Shown here piece by piece: positions 29,592 through 45,849 of a DNA stretch of 64,000 bases. Below the pieces are notes generated by a model. That model was not told the origin of the DNA. It did not search any database and saw only the letters and a program-made list of their open reading frames with translations. Source of the DNA: Latrodectus hesperus (Eukaryota > Arthropoda > Arachnida > Araneae > Theridiidae); contig CM075853.1 of assembly GCA_037975125.1 (NCBI GenBank), positions 71,340,109-71,404,108 on the forward strand, in the 5' to 3' direction. The first letter of the stretch is position 1, and each line of letters begins with the position of its first letter. The translations under genes and the position numbers were made by a program.

Positions 29592-31689
29592 GTATTTTAC
29601 TTATTAAATGTAATTATAGGAAATAAATCATATATAAATGCTTGTTTTTTCTTATTTCTTAGCCTATCACATAAAACTTTAACTATATGAACCCATTGCA
29701 ATAACGCATAAACTAATTAAATTACTTTGAAATCAGTTAGCTTAGCTGATATTCTAATAATCTAATGATAAAGTTTTATAGAGTTTTAAGTGCATAAAAT
29801 AGCAACGTAGAAATACTCTCGGTGACTCTGATAAATTGAAAAAACAAAAATAATAAATATTTAACTTGTTACCAAAGAATGCCACCATAAATCATGTATT
29901 TGATTATTGAGTAAGATTTGAATAGAACAAGGATGAAGAAAAGACTTGATTGTATGTAAACAGAATAATTTTTAGCAAAATAAAATCTTTTTCAAGATTT
30001 TTTTCATAACTCAAAGACAATTTTAGAGACAAAATGTAAGGCTCTTCAGAAGATATAAAGAAAAATTTGAGAAAATTGCCCTTTTCATTTCTGTGAACAA
30101 TTGAAAACTAAATGCAAACGTTACTGTCTTTAGTGATTTCGATTTCATGTTTTATTAAAGATTCCAACTTTTAAAGAGAAATTACTCGTCACGTTTGTGA
30201 TCAGTTTCCCTGAAATACCGAAATCACTTCGTTTCTCAAATAAAAGCTCTCATAAAAAATTATGTATAATTTTTAAGCAAACTTATTACTTTTTAGCTTA
30301 ACAATTCGTAACAAGTAACAAGCATTCATGTGCAAAAATATACATGTAGAATTTAAACTTTTAATTTCAAAAAAAAAGTTATAACAGTTTTCTGAAACTA
30401 AAAGATTAGCAGCAAATAACATATGATTATTTAGATTGATTTATATATAAATACTGGAAACGTATTGGGTGTGTCTAAAACTATAACACAATCCATTTAA
30501 ACCACACCCAGACATTTAAATGCCAAATTTTTGGGTTGTATCTTATGAATAACCCATATTCTATTAAGCATTACTTTTAAAAATGACTAATGCAACAAAA
30601 CTATTGTAAAAATAAGAATTTAATTTAGCTAAAATAACAAGTACATAATGTAGTTATAATTTCTTATGTTTTTAGATATTAAATTATATTAATTCAATAT
30701 ATTTCCATGTATGGTTACGATTTCAGAATCCAGAAGTCCTTGAATGCTTAGAACTGATGTGATATTCTCTTGTTCTAAGCAGCAAATGCTGCTCCCGTGT
30801 TAATAGCCATGATGGATTTAACTTTAATTCCAAAACTTTGAAAGCTTACCATCATCAAATTAATATCTTATTGCAGAAACATAATAAAATTGTGAATATA
30901 TGCATAAACATTACTTTGATAATTTATGATTTCCACCTCAGTTTTGAAACATAAAACTACTAATTTTATAATTTAAAAATATTTGAAAGTTCTATTTTTT
31001 AGTCAAGAAAACTTTACTGACTATATTTGTAACTATACAGGAAATACAATTTTAAAATAAAATCGTTAAAAAAATATCAACTTAAGTCGCAGTGTATACT
31101 GGGTTTCAATGTACTCATAAAACATATGTGTGTTTGTGTGTTTAGATCATTAAATTTAACTTTTATGTTGTTTTTTTCAACTTTTAAAGAAATATTATTT
31201 TGTTTTCCTTTCAACAATTATTTCGATCACATGAGACTGTATTTAAACGAGGTTTATAATTCGATGGGTATTGCAAAACATTTTGATTTTGCAAAGATAA
31301 TGATTAAAGAGCCGAATCTACAACCAGAGCATTTGAAATATTTATTATTGAACTATAAGGTCACTTATAATGGTATGTAAATTAATACAATTTTGAAGTT
31401 TAATCCAGAAAAATATTCTTCTTTAGAAATTAGTTCCGGAAAAGTTATAGAATCGTAAAATATATTCCAAATATATACTACTAACAACAATGAATAATTG
31501 GGAATCTTTATAAGTTTCAACCGTAACTAAATAACTGTTCAGACGGTATTATAGCGACTTGGAATTTCTCACAGAACAATCTGAAAAGTGTTTTGCATTT
31601 CTGCTTTTGTATGCATTTATTAATTTTTTGTTTTCTCCTTTAAGCATAGTTTAAGGACCACTATTATGAAATATTCCTCAAAAATATTA
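29592..31689. other. A+T-rich DNA, no gene seen
   Basis: A mildly GC-richer patch lies at about 30,720-30,830. The plus-strand frame at 31126-31380 (84 codons) has no recognisable domain and could be chance. Confidence 0.45.
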
Positions 31690-32120
31690 TAGAATGCCGT
31701 AGATGATAAAACGTCTTATAGTAGTCATTAACTGTTTAATAATCCAGGGCTCGATAATAAATCAATATTTATTATCCGATCATTACAACCACTCCCACGA
31801 CATTCTGTTCACATTCCAGTTCCATACGATTATTAGTAGATTGAAACTAGTCTATATACTTAGAGTAGCCACAGTAACTGATTTACCTTTAACATAATAG
31901 ATGATTCGTATCAAGAGGTATTTAGAAATCAGCCTCATCATCACTCTAGACAGTTCAGAGAAAATTTGTTTTCATCATCATCAGTGCGCGCAGACTGGCA
32001 TTCATACAATTTAATGATAGACCTAGATTCTCTCATACATCTATGAATGGGAAATCTAATGAGCAACTAGCATTTCTTTCAAAACGCAGTACAGTCAAGT
32101 CTCAGGAAAAATGATATGAA
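31690..32120. other. GC-richer island, function unknown
   Basis: Less A+T-rich than its flanks, with short CATCATCATC runs and a GTGCGCGCAGAC string near 31,984. An unrecognised 64-codon frame lies at 31703-31897. It has no A/B boxes, TIRs or transposase motifs that I can see. It may be an old repeat, an exon or a noncoding element. Confidence 0.25.
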
Positions 32121-34441
<2,321 letters not shown>

Positions 34442-36120
34442 TTTCTACACATTATAAAAAGAAATTAATAAAAACTGAAAATGAATTTTAATGAAAATTT
34501 GGAAATTTTGTACAAATTCAGTTATTATAAAGTATGTTTCAAGGGTATCTTCATGTAAATAAGTAAAAATTCGATAGATTGTTGAACACGTAATGAATAA
34601 ATTAATGTATGTCCTATATATCATGATGGTTTTTGTATACATACACTGCTACAAAATAAATCAGAAACATTAATAAAATCAACATAATTATCAAAAATTA
34701 TTAAAATTTCTCAATTCGCATCAGCAAATTATTTTATAAGAAACGTGCTTGTATGTATCTTTGATTTTTTTAATCAGTTACTACATGGTAGTCAGAAAAT
34801 TAAGAAAACGTTTAAAAAACGTTTGGTACATTTTTCTCAAAATAATGGTTCACTTGTATTTTAATTTTCATTTAAATTTTACCAGAAACATTTAAAATTT
34901 TTGAAAATTCATGTGAATAATTCCATTTTCTTCTTGAGAATATCCAAAGAATATCAATGTATATCTCTTTTACCCGAAATTTAAATTCCTATTGCCAGAA
35001 GTAAATAGTTACTTAAATAAAAATTTGAAAAAAACATCAACTTGCACTCTTTGTCCAAATATAATTTTCTTAAAAGAAAAATAAGTGTATAATTTTCGGG
35101 TAACTATAATCATGTTGTAAAAATTATGTTTTCAAAACATATCATCTTGTTTCATTCGTAACTTTCTTTGTCACGTAAAGTATCGTTTGTACTGAATATA
35201 ATAATAACAACGTATTTGCACTTTTTTAAATTAAGAACTGATACAATAATTGATTTGAACATCATGAAAAATAAATCATTATGATTGTGATACAATTAGT
35301 TGCCGTGAAAAATTCTAAATGTATCTTCAAAATATATTATTGAAATTGATACTATGTTATGATGTAAAATGACATAACATAGTATGCATGTGCTTAATTA
35401 AATTATTACCATCCAAAAGGGGATTAAAAATAAAATGAAAGAAGTTCCTAATTGTTTTCTGCCTCATGCTTATCTTTTCTAGTACAGTTTTTTTACTTTA
35501 ATTTTAAGTATGAAATTATGATGCATCAATGATATTTCATTACCAATCTAAGCCATGATGATGCTTCTTTTCATAGTGATATCTGTAAAATATTTCAAAA
35601 TAATTGCAGTAAAAATACGTGCATTGCCAATATCAAATTATAAAAATGGAATCTCACATTTATGAATTAAGAAATGATTCTTTGAAATTGATCTAAAATT
35701 TCTTAACATTGCTGAGCAAAACAAATAGGTATTATAAACCACTCTATAATGGATATAATAATCTTCATAATTTTCTTAAAAACATCTGTATCTAAATAAT
35801 TAATGATTTATATTTTTTCAGATTTATTGAAAATATAAATAAATATTTTATGAAACTAATTTCCATTTCATAATTTCGAATAATATTATCTATAATATTC
35901 TGATATTTCACCATTTTAGGCATTAATCATGAATGCTTTTCAGTATAGTTTTATCTTTTACTTAAGTAAGTTATTCTGTAAGAAAATTTAACATTTCGTT
36001 TCTTTTATTTAAAACTGCTTACATACAAAATATTTCGTTTATTTAAATATGACTCTTTTTTTCCTATTTTACACTTGATATGATTTTCCGCTACCTCATT
36101 TTACGGATGAGGTATATATG
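34442..36120. other. A+T-rich DNA with one hairpin
   Basis: The only structure I see is an inverted repeat at 35349-35385 with 13-bp perfect arms (ATACTATGTTATG and its complement) and an 11-nt loop. No gene. Confidence 0.5.
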
Positions 36121-36235
36121 AAAAAAATATTTTCATTACATAATGTAATAAATTCATTGCATAACATTAAAACGTAATAAATTTATTACATAACGTAAAA
36201 AAATATTTTCATTACATAACATAATAAATAACTTT
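36121..36235. repeat. Degenerate tandem repeat, period about 76
   Basis: AAAAAAATATTTTCATTACA at 36121 recurs at 36197. Between them AATAAATTCATTGCATAAC is echoed by AATAAATTTATTACATAAC. Confidence 0.7.
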
Positions 36236-36720
36236 AGCATAAATGAATCTACTTTAAAAATTGAGAATTGAATAGGAACCAATGAGGATCTAGAGAAACT
36301 ATTTTTTCCAACTAAATTCATACTTAATATACGAGAAAAAAATTTTTATGGAAAAGAATATACAGTGGGATATATTTAAGTGCTATTCCTGAGTTTTCAA
36401 CTTATATTTAAAATATTGCTATGCATTGTCATAAATTGTCTCACTTTAATTCAACTCATGTTAACGTAATTGAAGAAGCAAATAACGGAAGTTCAAAAAT
36501 TAACAGGTTCCTTACAAATTTATTCTTTTTCACATATAATTAATGTTTATGAGTATTTCAGCCATAAAATTATAATTCAGATTAAAAAAAGTCTGCAATT
36601 TTTAATATAAGACAAAACCATTTTCTTTAGAAATAGAATGAAATTTCCCAATGAATTACGATTTAAAGACAAATAAATGGAATCGATTTATCTCTTTCTA
36701 GATAAATCTTTTTTTTTCAG
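36236..36720. other. A+T-rich DNA ending in a T-rich tract and AG
   Basis: No gene seen. The last bases (CTTTTTTTTTCAG, 36708-36720) look like a splice-acceptor tract for the frame described next. Confidence 0.4.
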
Positions 36721-36933
36721 CTGCTAGTTTTTGTACAATATTTATGGGTTCACCCATCAGTTTCTTCTTCCACTAGGTTTACCAAAGCCACAGCGATTCT
36801 GTATAACGGGGGAATTAAGGAGTCCTTTCTGACAAATTGCCGTGTTATTTGGAAGAAATCTGTTTCAAGAAAGAAAGAAGGATTAATTATACTATATTGT
36901 TCCTTGATAGACCTGACAATGTTACTTAAGTAG
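36721..36933 (+). other. Possible exon: 70-codon frame after acceptor-like site
   Basis: Directly after a polypyrimidine tract and CAG at 36718-36720, a plus-strand frame stays open for 70 codons to TAG 36931-36933. Composition is clearly less A+T-rich than the flanks. The peptide (LLVFVQYLWVHPSVSSST..., no ATG needed) has no domain I recognise, and I cannot see a convincing donor site. It may be a real exon of an unseen gene, a repeat remnant or chance. Confidence 0.15.
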
Positions 36934-38959
36934 GCTTTCCTGAAAAAATCGAGGCCTTTCTTTGAAATAATTATATTTTACCGTATCATCTTTCATTGTG
37001 TGTTATGTTTCTAAATATGGATTCTGAATATAATGATGATGAAGAAACTCCTTGAAAATTAAAAATGTCAGTTTTTATTGCCACTAAATATTTTAATTTT
37101 ATTTTTTGAAAGAATACTTTACAATTACCTATAGAAAAGAAACTGAATGCATTTTTGCACCCTCGAAAAGAAGTAAGTAAAAAATTTAGTGTTATTTCTA
37201 AATATTTGTTGATTTCTCGTTTTAATTTGAAGAAACTTTAAGTTTAGAAAATATATATTTTTGGCAGGAATATTTTCTAAATATAGTTAATTATCTTTAA
37301 CGCATTCTCAGTTTAACGCATGTGTAAAAATATATTTTTGAAATAAATTAATGTATAGAATAAATATTTTAATTCATAATATTCAAGTTTCAATCATATT
37401 AACAGATTTGGTTTCTTTATGTATTAAATAGTTAAGAGTTTATAAGATACATATTAACTTGCTTAACACGCAAAGGATTTTTTTAAGCATGTAAAGTGCC
37501 TCAAATGTTATATCATAATATTCTTACTTCATTTTTATGTAATTTTAAATTAGTTTTCTTGTATGAGATTTAATTGTTATGCATTACATTAAATTATTTT
37601 AGTTTTGCTTTATGTTTAAATTTTGTAATCAATAAACTTAATATAGCAATTTTTAATTCTGATCATAAAATAGTGAAAATAAATTCTTCTTACATAAAAT
37701 AATAGAATTCGTATAAAATAAATAATAATACAAATATCATTCATGAAGGGATGATATACTCCATATGATACATTGTAAAATAAGATATACATTGTGAAAA
37801 ATTTTATGCTAGGTTAATAATCCATTTTCACATAATTTGATATGTTATTTCAATTTCATTACTATCAATTAGTAAAAATCTCTACATTTTATTTTTCAAA
37901 TTTTTTTAAAAGTGTCTTATTTAAAAAGAATAGGTTACAAAATAATATCCTTCATAATGAACACATGCATACATATTTATACACACAGAATAATAATAAT
38001 CACACGTTTCATTAATATTATTTTTTCAAATTAATTGATTAATTAACAATTAATATTTTAATTAATAATTAATTAATTCTTTTCAACACGTTAAAATTTT
38101 TTAAATATATTGCATGTTTTTGCAGACAATATTCGACTATTTTTAGTTGTTTATGAATCCATTAAATAGTAAGTAAGAAAAGAAAATCGGAAACTGTTAT
38201 ACTTTGTTCTTCTAGACGTTTATAAGTTATTGTATATGGATAAAGGGCAAGCAGAGGAGATTTATATGCTGTTCTATATGCTTATATTCATATGATTTCT
38301 CAATGCATGGAATTTTTGTTCGAGATACACTTTATAAATCGTAGCAACAATTATTTAAAAATTGCTTCTTTGTTTGTATTTATGTTCTAAACACCATTCA
38401 CTCCAATTTTAATTACATTAATTATAATATTGAATTAAATTAAATGTGTGTTCCGTTTTTTAATTTTGGTAACTTATTTTTCCAATCTATTTGTTAAGAA
38501 TATTGAATAGTCTACTAGTACTATTTTTAAGATGCAAAAGTAATCTGTGATGTCTATTACATTATTATACGATATTCTTGCAAAATTGTATAAAACAGTA
38601 TTTTATCCGACATTCCTAATATAACCATGCTTTTGAATAATAGCAAGATTAAAGCACTTGAGTTTGTTAAAATTTATTATGCAGCAGATTTTTGATACAT
38701 TTTATAAATATTGAAAATATTAAGGTCCTGTACCAACATTGTCACTCTTCTTTGATGAAATGTATCATCATTTCTTCAAAATTTTCTTTGAGATATTTCT
38801 GTTGCTGACTTGAGTAATACATTTTTATCAAAATAATATCACCTTATATAAGAAAATATATAATTAATATTATTATCTTTTGTTTAATTAGTATATCAAA
38901 ACGTTGAGATATAATACTAAGCAACTTAACATCGTTTCTAGTAAGATCAGAAAAGTCAA
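36934..38959. other. A+T-rich DNA, no gene seen
   Basis: Contains a dense run of TTAATT/AATTAA strings at 38028-38080, which is low-complexity although each resembles a homeodomain core site. Confidence 0.5.
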
Positions 38960-39235
38960 ACATAACTTGCCACGGGCTGCGGCTGGAAAAGTGTCCACAT
39001 TCGCCCTCACTTGGTTATTTGAGCTTTATGGGTTGCCGCGACTCATCTACTTTAATTTGCGACGTCCAACTTCCTTCTGCTTGTCTGATATGGATGTGGA
39101 GAAGAGATTGCCAGCTCAGTTGTGATCTCGTCACCTAACTGTGGTTCAAAATTACGAGCACTCTTCCCTTGGTGATAGGTGAGAATTTCCAACAAGCAAA
39201 CCTTAAGTTACAGACCAGGGTTTACCATTGCTGCA
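38960..39235 (+). repeat. tRNA-like SINE copy
   Basis: A GC-rich island. CAGCTCAGTTGT (39112-39123) matches 10 of 12 positions of the polymerase III A box. GGTTCAAAATT (39143-39153) matches the first 8 of 11 of the B box. CTCGTCACCTAACTGTGGTTC between them resembles a tRNA anticodon arm. The A-to-B spacing (about 31 bp) is shorter than in a tRNA gene, so this is not a working tRNA. The string TTCAAAATTACGAG resembles a repeat I recall as common in spider genomes (from memory, unchecked). The 73-codon frame at 38904-39125 overlaps it and is probably incidental. Confidence 0.5.
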
Positions 39236-40256
39236 ATGTTTGCACATTTAAATATTTCATTGAAAATTATTGAAGCATTGTATTGACTATATAAACTTTT
39301 TATGCTGTGTTTTGCTATTCTTATAGTATTTACAAGTATTTATTAAATACTTTCTTATTTTGATATATATGAAAAGCATTTAACAAATTAAAAAGAGTCT
39401 AATATTTAAGTATAAAAACAATTAAAAATAAAAAGAGAAAAGCATGATATATAAATAAAAATTTAACATTGCAATTATCGAGTATATTTTTTATATCAAA
39501 ATTTTCAAAATGTTTGTAGACTAACGTTTTCGATATTTGAATGCTTTTCGTATTCTAAAAGATTATATAAATGGATTTAATTTTTAATCCGTATAGAAAA
39601 GTTAATGGAAAAAATTTTAATTCCTTATTTTGTAGCGGAAAAAATAAAAGAAATATACCCTACGCTGCATTGTTGCCTGCATTGCTTTAGATAATAAAAG
39701 GTATCTTACGAAATAATTTCTTTCGCAGAAAAATAAATCAACAAAACTATCTTTGTCTTCTTATTTCCTTCCTATAATCTTCGAATTTTCTTAAGAGATA
39801 TAATATTTTTAATAGGTATATGAAAGATTTAATAAATAAATAACGCATAAGACTATTAAAAATGCTAATGTTATTTATTTAGTTTATTGATAAACTAGGT
39901 TTTAGTTTTCTGTCATATTCATTACATATATTTCCTAATTTAGTGGGCTTAAAAAAATTTAATAACAAAATAATTCATACATTAATTGAAAGAAGATACG
40001 CGGTTATAGCTATTAAAATATCTTATTTTTATTAAAATGTATCATATATTTTCTGACGATTACTTTCTCTATTTTACAAAAAATCACAATTGAGTTCCCA
40101 AATATCACTATATAATGTTTTGGAATATATTGTTGTTCTGAACACAAATTTAAATTTGTTGTAGTCCTCAATCCTCAGAAGTAATCCAAATAAACTTAAT
40201 TATATATTGATTAAATTTGATTTTTGAAACTTCATTTTTTTAGAAATGTAAAAGTC

Positions 40257-40260
<4 letters not shown>
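39236..40260. other. A+T-rich DNA, no gene seen
   Basis: No feature recognised. Confidence 0.5.

Positions 40261-40333
<73 letters not shown>
40261..40333. repeat. (TA)n microsatellite, 73 bp
   Basis: Perfect TA repeat. Confidence 0.98.
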
Positions 40334-40337
<4 letters not shown>

Positions 40338-41259
40338 TATACTTCATTTATTTGAACGTTGATAATTATCTTTTATATTTCATTAAGATTGGAATCTCAA
40401 AATCTCAAACGTGTTATACATTTTTGGCCTGCAATTTTATTTTTAAGGACTGCGTTTGCATAATCTAAAATAATATTTAAAAGAAAGAAATCTATATTGT
40501 TTTTTTCCATATACTTAAAGAATTTCACTTCCCAAAATTTTACAGAACTATGAGTGGTTCTCAATTTCACCTTGAATCATAAAATTGTTTTTACACTGAT
40601 AACTAATAGTTCACATAGAAACTACACATATTTAAAACTCAAATAAGGGTAAAGCTCGATAATCATGATTTCCTTAACCCAGTCCTAAAGAAGGGCATAC
40701 AGACATTAGTTGAAAATAATATAGTAATGCTATGGCTTGTTAATTATCTCAAAGTCAAAGATACATCAAACTTTAAACACTAAATATGAATAGTATGGTA
40801 CGTAATATAGTGGAGAATGAATTATATTTTAAACCTATTTCTAAAACCATTTTACGTGAATACCCGTGAATCTGAAATACACATGCAAAATAAGGTATCA
40901 GTTGTTTGATACAAAATAAATGCTATGTTAACAGTACAAACTTTTTTTAAACTTGTCACTACTATGCAATTATAAGTACTCAACAGACAGAAATTATCAT
41001 TAAATGTGCACTATGATTGTGTTATAATTCATTATCTCAAGTAATATATATGACAGTTCATGAATAGAGACATCTGAAGAGAAATGTTTACATTGATATT
41101 GAAAAGTGTCGGCATAAGAAAATAAGAGGTATAATTGTATTGTTTATTATAACTTCTAATTAAATAGTCAGTGTATTAATGCCTTCATAACGGGAAACAC
41201 CAAACTTTAAGTTTCTCTACAACCAGAAACGTATAAAATTCTAATTAATCTCTTTTTGA
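40334..41259. other. A+T-rich DNA, no gene seen
   Basis: No feature recognised. Confidence 0.5.
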
Positions 41260-41389
41260 GCAAGGTGAGCACTGCTAATTACTTATTCTGTTCTGGATGA
41301 ATAGCTTTATACTTTTAATTAAGTGCAAGGTGAGCACTGCTAATTACTTATTCTGTTCTGGATGTATAGCTTTATACTTTTAATTAATT
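41260..41389. repeat. 65-bp tandem duplication
   Basis: Two adjacent 65-bp units (41260-41324 and 41325-41389), each starting GCAAGGTGAGCACTGCTAAT. They differ by one internal base (GGATGAATAG versus GGATGTATAG) and one near the end. Confidence 0.97.
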
Positions 41390-44149
41390 TCTGATAAACT
41401 GTGTTGCGACATTATTTACAAAACCCAAGCTCTACACTATTTTTCAGATGATAATGCTCTTGTACACATGATTCAACTTATTCAAAGTAATAAACATTAA
41501 ACGTGTCACGTGAACATCAAGGCTCATAGATTCCATTTAACCTCTTAATAAATATTTTAAAAATGATTGTATGTGTGAATTTTTTTTCTTAAATGAAAAT
41601 TATAATTCAATTCAAATAATAATAATAAAATTTTCATAATGGATATTTGTGATTTAGAATTATTTCAAAACATAAAATATTAGAAAATTAAAAGTATTTC
41701 ATGTAAAATATAGTAAATAATGAAAATATGTACATTTCCTTTTTCTACATTAATAAATCCATAAACTTTTATGTAAATATAAAAGCAAGATTTATAAATT
41801 TAAGTAAAAATATTCTGTTTGTGCATTACATGTAACATGTAAGGACAATATGCATAGTACTCGTATTATCCTATTACATAATTCGTATTCTATCCATTTA
41901 TCTCGAATTTTTATAAAGCAAAAATAAGAAGAGACTAATGTTTTAGTAAACTGAACGTGAAAATTTCAATTTGTATCTAACAGAATTTCAAGGTGATGTG
42001 AATTATTCATGAACCTCCTTCAAAAGCTTTTATTTTAAATTACTCTGAAATGATTATTGTTGAGTTAGAAAACTACCACAAAACGCATTTGTAGAAAGAA
42101 ACATTGCCAAGAATTTACTATTTGATAAAATTCCGTTATTTAAAATTCTTTTCAGAAGAATACATGAATTTTAGTGAGACATTCATTTATTATAAGGAAA
42201 TACTAAAGCATATAAGCTCCTGTGGGGTTCATACATCTGGAAAAGCAAAACAAATTCATCGAAACGTAGCAAAAGTGTAAATATTTTAGCACCTTATTTC
42301 AGGGTTATGAATGTTTAATATCCCAGAACCACTAGTTTAATGAATAGATCAGCCACAGCTGTGTTTATGCTTAAAATAGTGTTTGAAAATGTAGTATTCA
42401 TAGAGGATAAACTGAGACTACAGTGACCGTAAAGATCCAAACATGTAATTTTTTTTTCATAGAATGAATTATGGTGCAAACATTTCCCTTCATTTGTTGC
42501 ATAATTTTAAAATCAAAAATTCTTGACGAAAATTTTCTTTATATGTAAATTTTTACTCCAGATTAAAATAGATAGAGAGTAAATTGAAAAAGAAACTGAA
42601 GAAAGTAGATACTGCATTACGCAACCAGATTAAAATGCAAAACAGCATTTTTGTGGTGATTGAATAGAAATTATCTTCCAAACACCAACGTATTTTCTAC
42701 TTTCGTGATGAAAAACAGAGAAAAGATACTTTTTTGGAGATATATCAGTCTATTGCACAATTTGAATATTAATCATGAAAATTGCTCATATACCAAGATT
42801 GTATTATGAAACACGCATTTTCTAACAAAATTATTTTGAGATGTGTCGTAGGTGCTACTTAAAGTATAATCCAGACTTAAAAGTAAAAAATAAGATCCAT
42901 TTACAATCTTTTTTAAATCATTTAACACAGAAATATACAATTATTTTATATTCATTTTATCTAGTATATAATTAATTGAAAAAAGTAATGCTTTATAGAA
43001 ATAATTTAATTACATGCAATACTGATTTATTTTGCAAAATAATTAATAATTTTAAAATAACAAACTAATAATTACAAAATAATAAAACTTTTCAATGTAA
43101 ATGATACCTAAGGAACCGTTATTTATGTGATAAAAATTATGTATTAAATATTCTAAATCATCTCTGCTATGCTGCTATATTCTATAAAATCATATGGGCA
43201 ATTTTTATCATTTTATTATTAATATGCTTTAAAAGATATTTTGTTAATTGCAAGAAATTATTAATTCTTTTTGTTATGAATGAGTATTATACAGTTTATC
43301 CGTAAAAATTAAATACTACTGGCATGCAACTGTTCTATTCGATATTTTTATTTCTAAAATGATAAAAACACTTTATGGAGAACAGAACAATAAATCTATA
43401 TTTCAATTTTAACATCCAATATTATTTAAATTGTAATATTTCCTCATTCCTAAGAAAAAAATATAAAAAAAGATTATCACTGAATAGTGATAAACTTTTT
43501 TTATTTCATTCATACATTTTTTTCAGATATTTAAAACTATTCAACATAGCTGTGAAGTGTATTTTTGCAAAAAAATTAAGTATTTAATAACTTAAATAAT
43601 ATAAATATTTTACAGTCAATTGAATTCGGTAAAATAAAATTAAATGTTTTACAAACTACTAATGTAATCTATTTCATGTCATATTTCCTTATTAATAAAT
43701 TAGTTTAAGTTGAAGGCTTTCGTAAATTTATTTCAGATAAATCTTTTATAAGAATGTTTTGCAATTTTTTTTTAATTTCTGTGAGGTATTTAATTATTTT
43801 CAAAGCAAAAATACATACAATTAACCAGTATATCTACTTAATCATATATTTGTATCACGTGTTCTTTCAAAAGATAAAATCAATGATTTAATTATTTAGA
43901 TATTCTTAGAAGTCGGGAATTCAACATAATCTCAAGAATCCAATTTGACTAGAATACTTTTATTCAGAGAAGCTGTGAATGCTTGGAAAAAGCTACTCAA
44001 ATTTTCTGGTAACAAAATAAAATAATAGGTTTAATATCATTTTATATTACAACTATTTAAATTCTATGTAATTTTGTGCACGTAATGGTAGTCTTATTTT
44101 ATGCAATGTTATTACCTGAAATAAACAACAGTATAAGTTCTCAAGAAAC
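41390..44149. other. A+T-rich DNA, no gene seen
   Basis: Slightly less A+T-rich at 42,180-42,480. The 70-codon frame at 43375-43587 is Phe/Lys/Ile-rich without a domain. Confidence 0.5.
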
Positions 44150-44470
44150 CAATTCAAGACACTCTCAATGCATAAAGGAAGCTCTGAGAAAGAAGTTGTA
44201 TAGAATAATATTCTTTTAAGAAGACTTTTGTAATCGATACAGCTTTTCTCCTAGACACATTGAATGCCTCACATAGCTTTGTGAAGGCTGAGGTGTTAGA
44301 AACCTTAAATGTTGCAAAAGGCCGTTTTTCCACCTGTTATCTTTTTTGCCTGCACTCTGAAAGGAACATATAAAGTCAATAGCAGCCGTTTTGTGCTATC
44401 CTATCAAGTGAACTATTAAACATGGATTACTAAAAGTAGGCTCCCATATCAAAGCCGTTATATATTAATT
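44150..44470. other. GC-richer island, possible noncoding element
   Basis: About 300 bp of mixed composition in A+T-rich DNA, without long open frames, TIRs or pol III boxes. On the minus strand, TTATATGTTCCTTTCAG (about 44,360-44,377) looks like a splice acceptor. A conserved regulatory element is possible, but only composition supports it. Confidence 0.2.
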
Positions 44471-45849
44471 GCTAATGCTCCATTAAACAGCTTCTTTTCA
44501 TGTTTAAAACTAAGTTAATAAAGTTGTTATTAATTACCTTTAATAAATTAGTTACACAATGTAAAGTTTTTGGAAAAGGACTTAGCTTAATTTAAAATAA
44601 TATATTATTTTCACATAGTTTTTATGTGTTTAAAAATGTAAATTTATAACATAAAACAAGGGATGAATCGGTATTTATATTTTTTTATATATTATATTAT
44701 TATTAATTGTGAAAATGTAATTAAAATATAATCAAATGCAATAAATAATAATTAAATAATATCTGTATGTATCCAAGCTATATATAATAATAATATACTT
44801 AAAATATTCGTGATATCTTTTTCACAACACAGGATATATTATAAAAAAATTTTAATCATAATTCGATGCAACTTTTACAGAGATAAAAATGATAATAAAC
44901 TTATAATGTTACGATTCATAAAGGATAAAAAAGTTTTATACTATGTTCTATGAATGTATTTTTTAAATTATATTTAGAAAACACTTTTCTTAAGCATTGC
45001 GATTTGGAAAGTATTGAATGATTACTAAAGATTAATCGATTTTTAATGTTTAATAACTTCAAGGACATTACCAAAGCATTCATGAAAAAGCAATGAAATA
45101 CGTTTCCTAGGATTTTAATCATGTCATTGTAATTTTCATTGTGATTCACTAGATGGCTGATTGATATAACTATTATTAAAATAATATCAAATTACCAAAG
45201 ATATTTAATTACTGCATACGTGACTTCTAAGATCTCCTTATGGTTAGTTATGTAAAATGAGAGAAAACAGTAAATTTTTGGTAATTTATTATGATGATGG
45301 GGAAACCTAAAAAATCTAATTTTCCATAAAAACATATCAATTATGATGCCACGTAATATTTGTTGAAATGAATTTACCCAATCTATCGTTTGTAATTATT
45401 CCTAAGCAATATTGGTTTTATCTTGATTTTTTAATGTGTATTTATGATAATTTTGATGTAAGAACGTTATGTATGGCAGAAATTCCTTTGATAAATGGAT
45501 TGAATTTAATCAACACTAATTTAAGGAAAATCGTGATTTGTAACTTTTTTATATATTTTCTCAAAGACATTTTTAAAATGAATGACATTAAATTGCTGTG
45601 TATAAAACTTTAATTAAAATTTCCAGAACTTTGAGCTTTAATACACTTTTCATCATAGCAGATAGAAATTTTAATGCATTGTCATAAGTGGCATTATATC
45701 AAAGTTTGTTTATATATTTAAATAAATAAAATTCCTTGTTTTTAGATTTTGAGCTTTGCATCAAAAATTATGCTTAGATATAAAATTTGCAATGCTGTAA
45801 ATACTTTATTTCTCTAGATAGAGTAAAAGGGAAATATTTTACATAAAAT
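44471..45849. other. A+T-rich DNA, no gene seen
   Basis: Frames at 44916-45149 (minus) and 45368-45613 (plus) have no recognisable domain. Confidence 0.5.

Noticed and set aside
38028..38080. Dense TTAATT/AATTAA strings resembling a homeodomain-site cluster
   Set aside because: Low-complexity A+T sequence gives this by chance; no other regulatory evidence.
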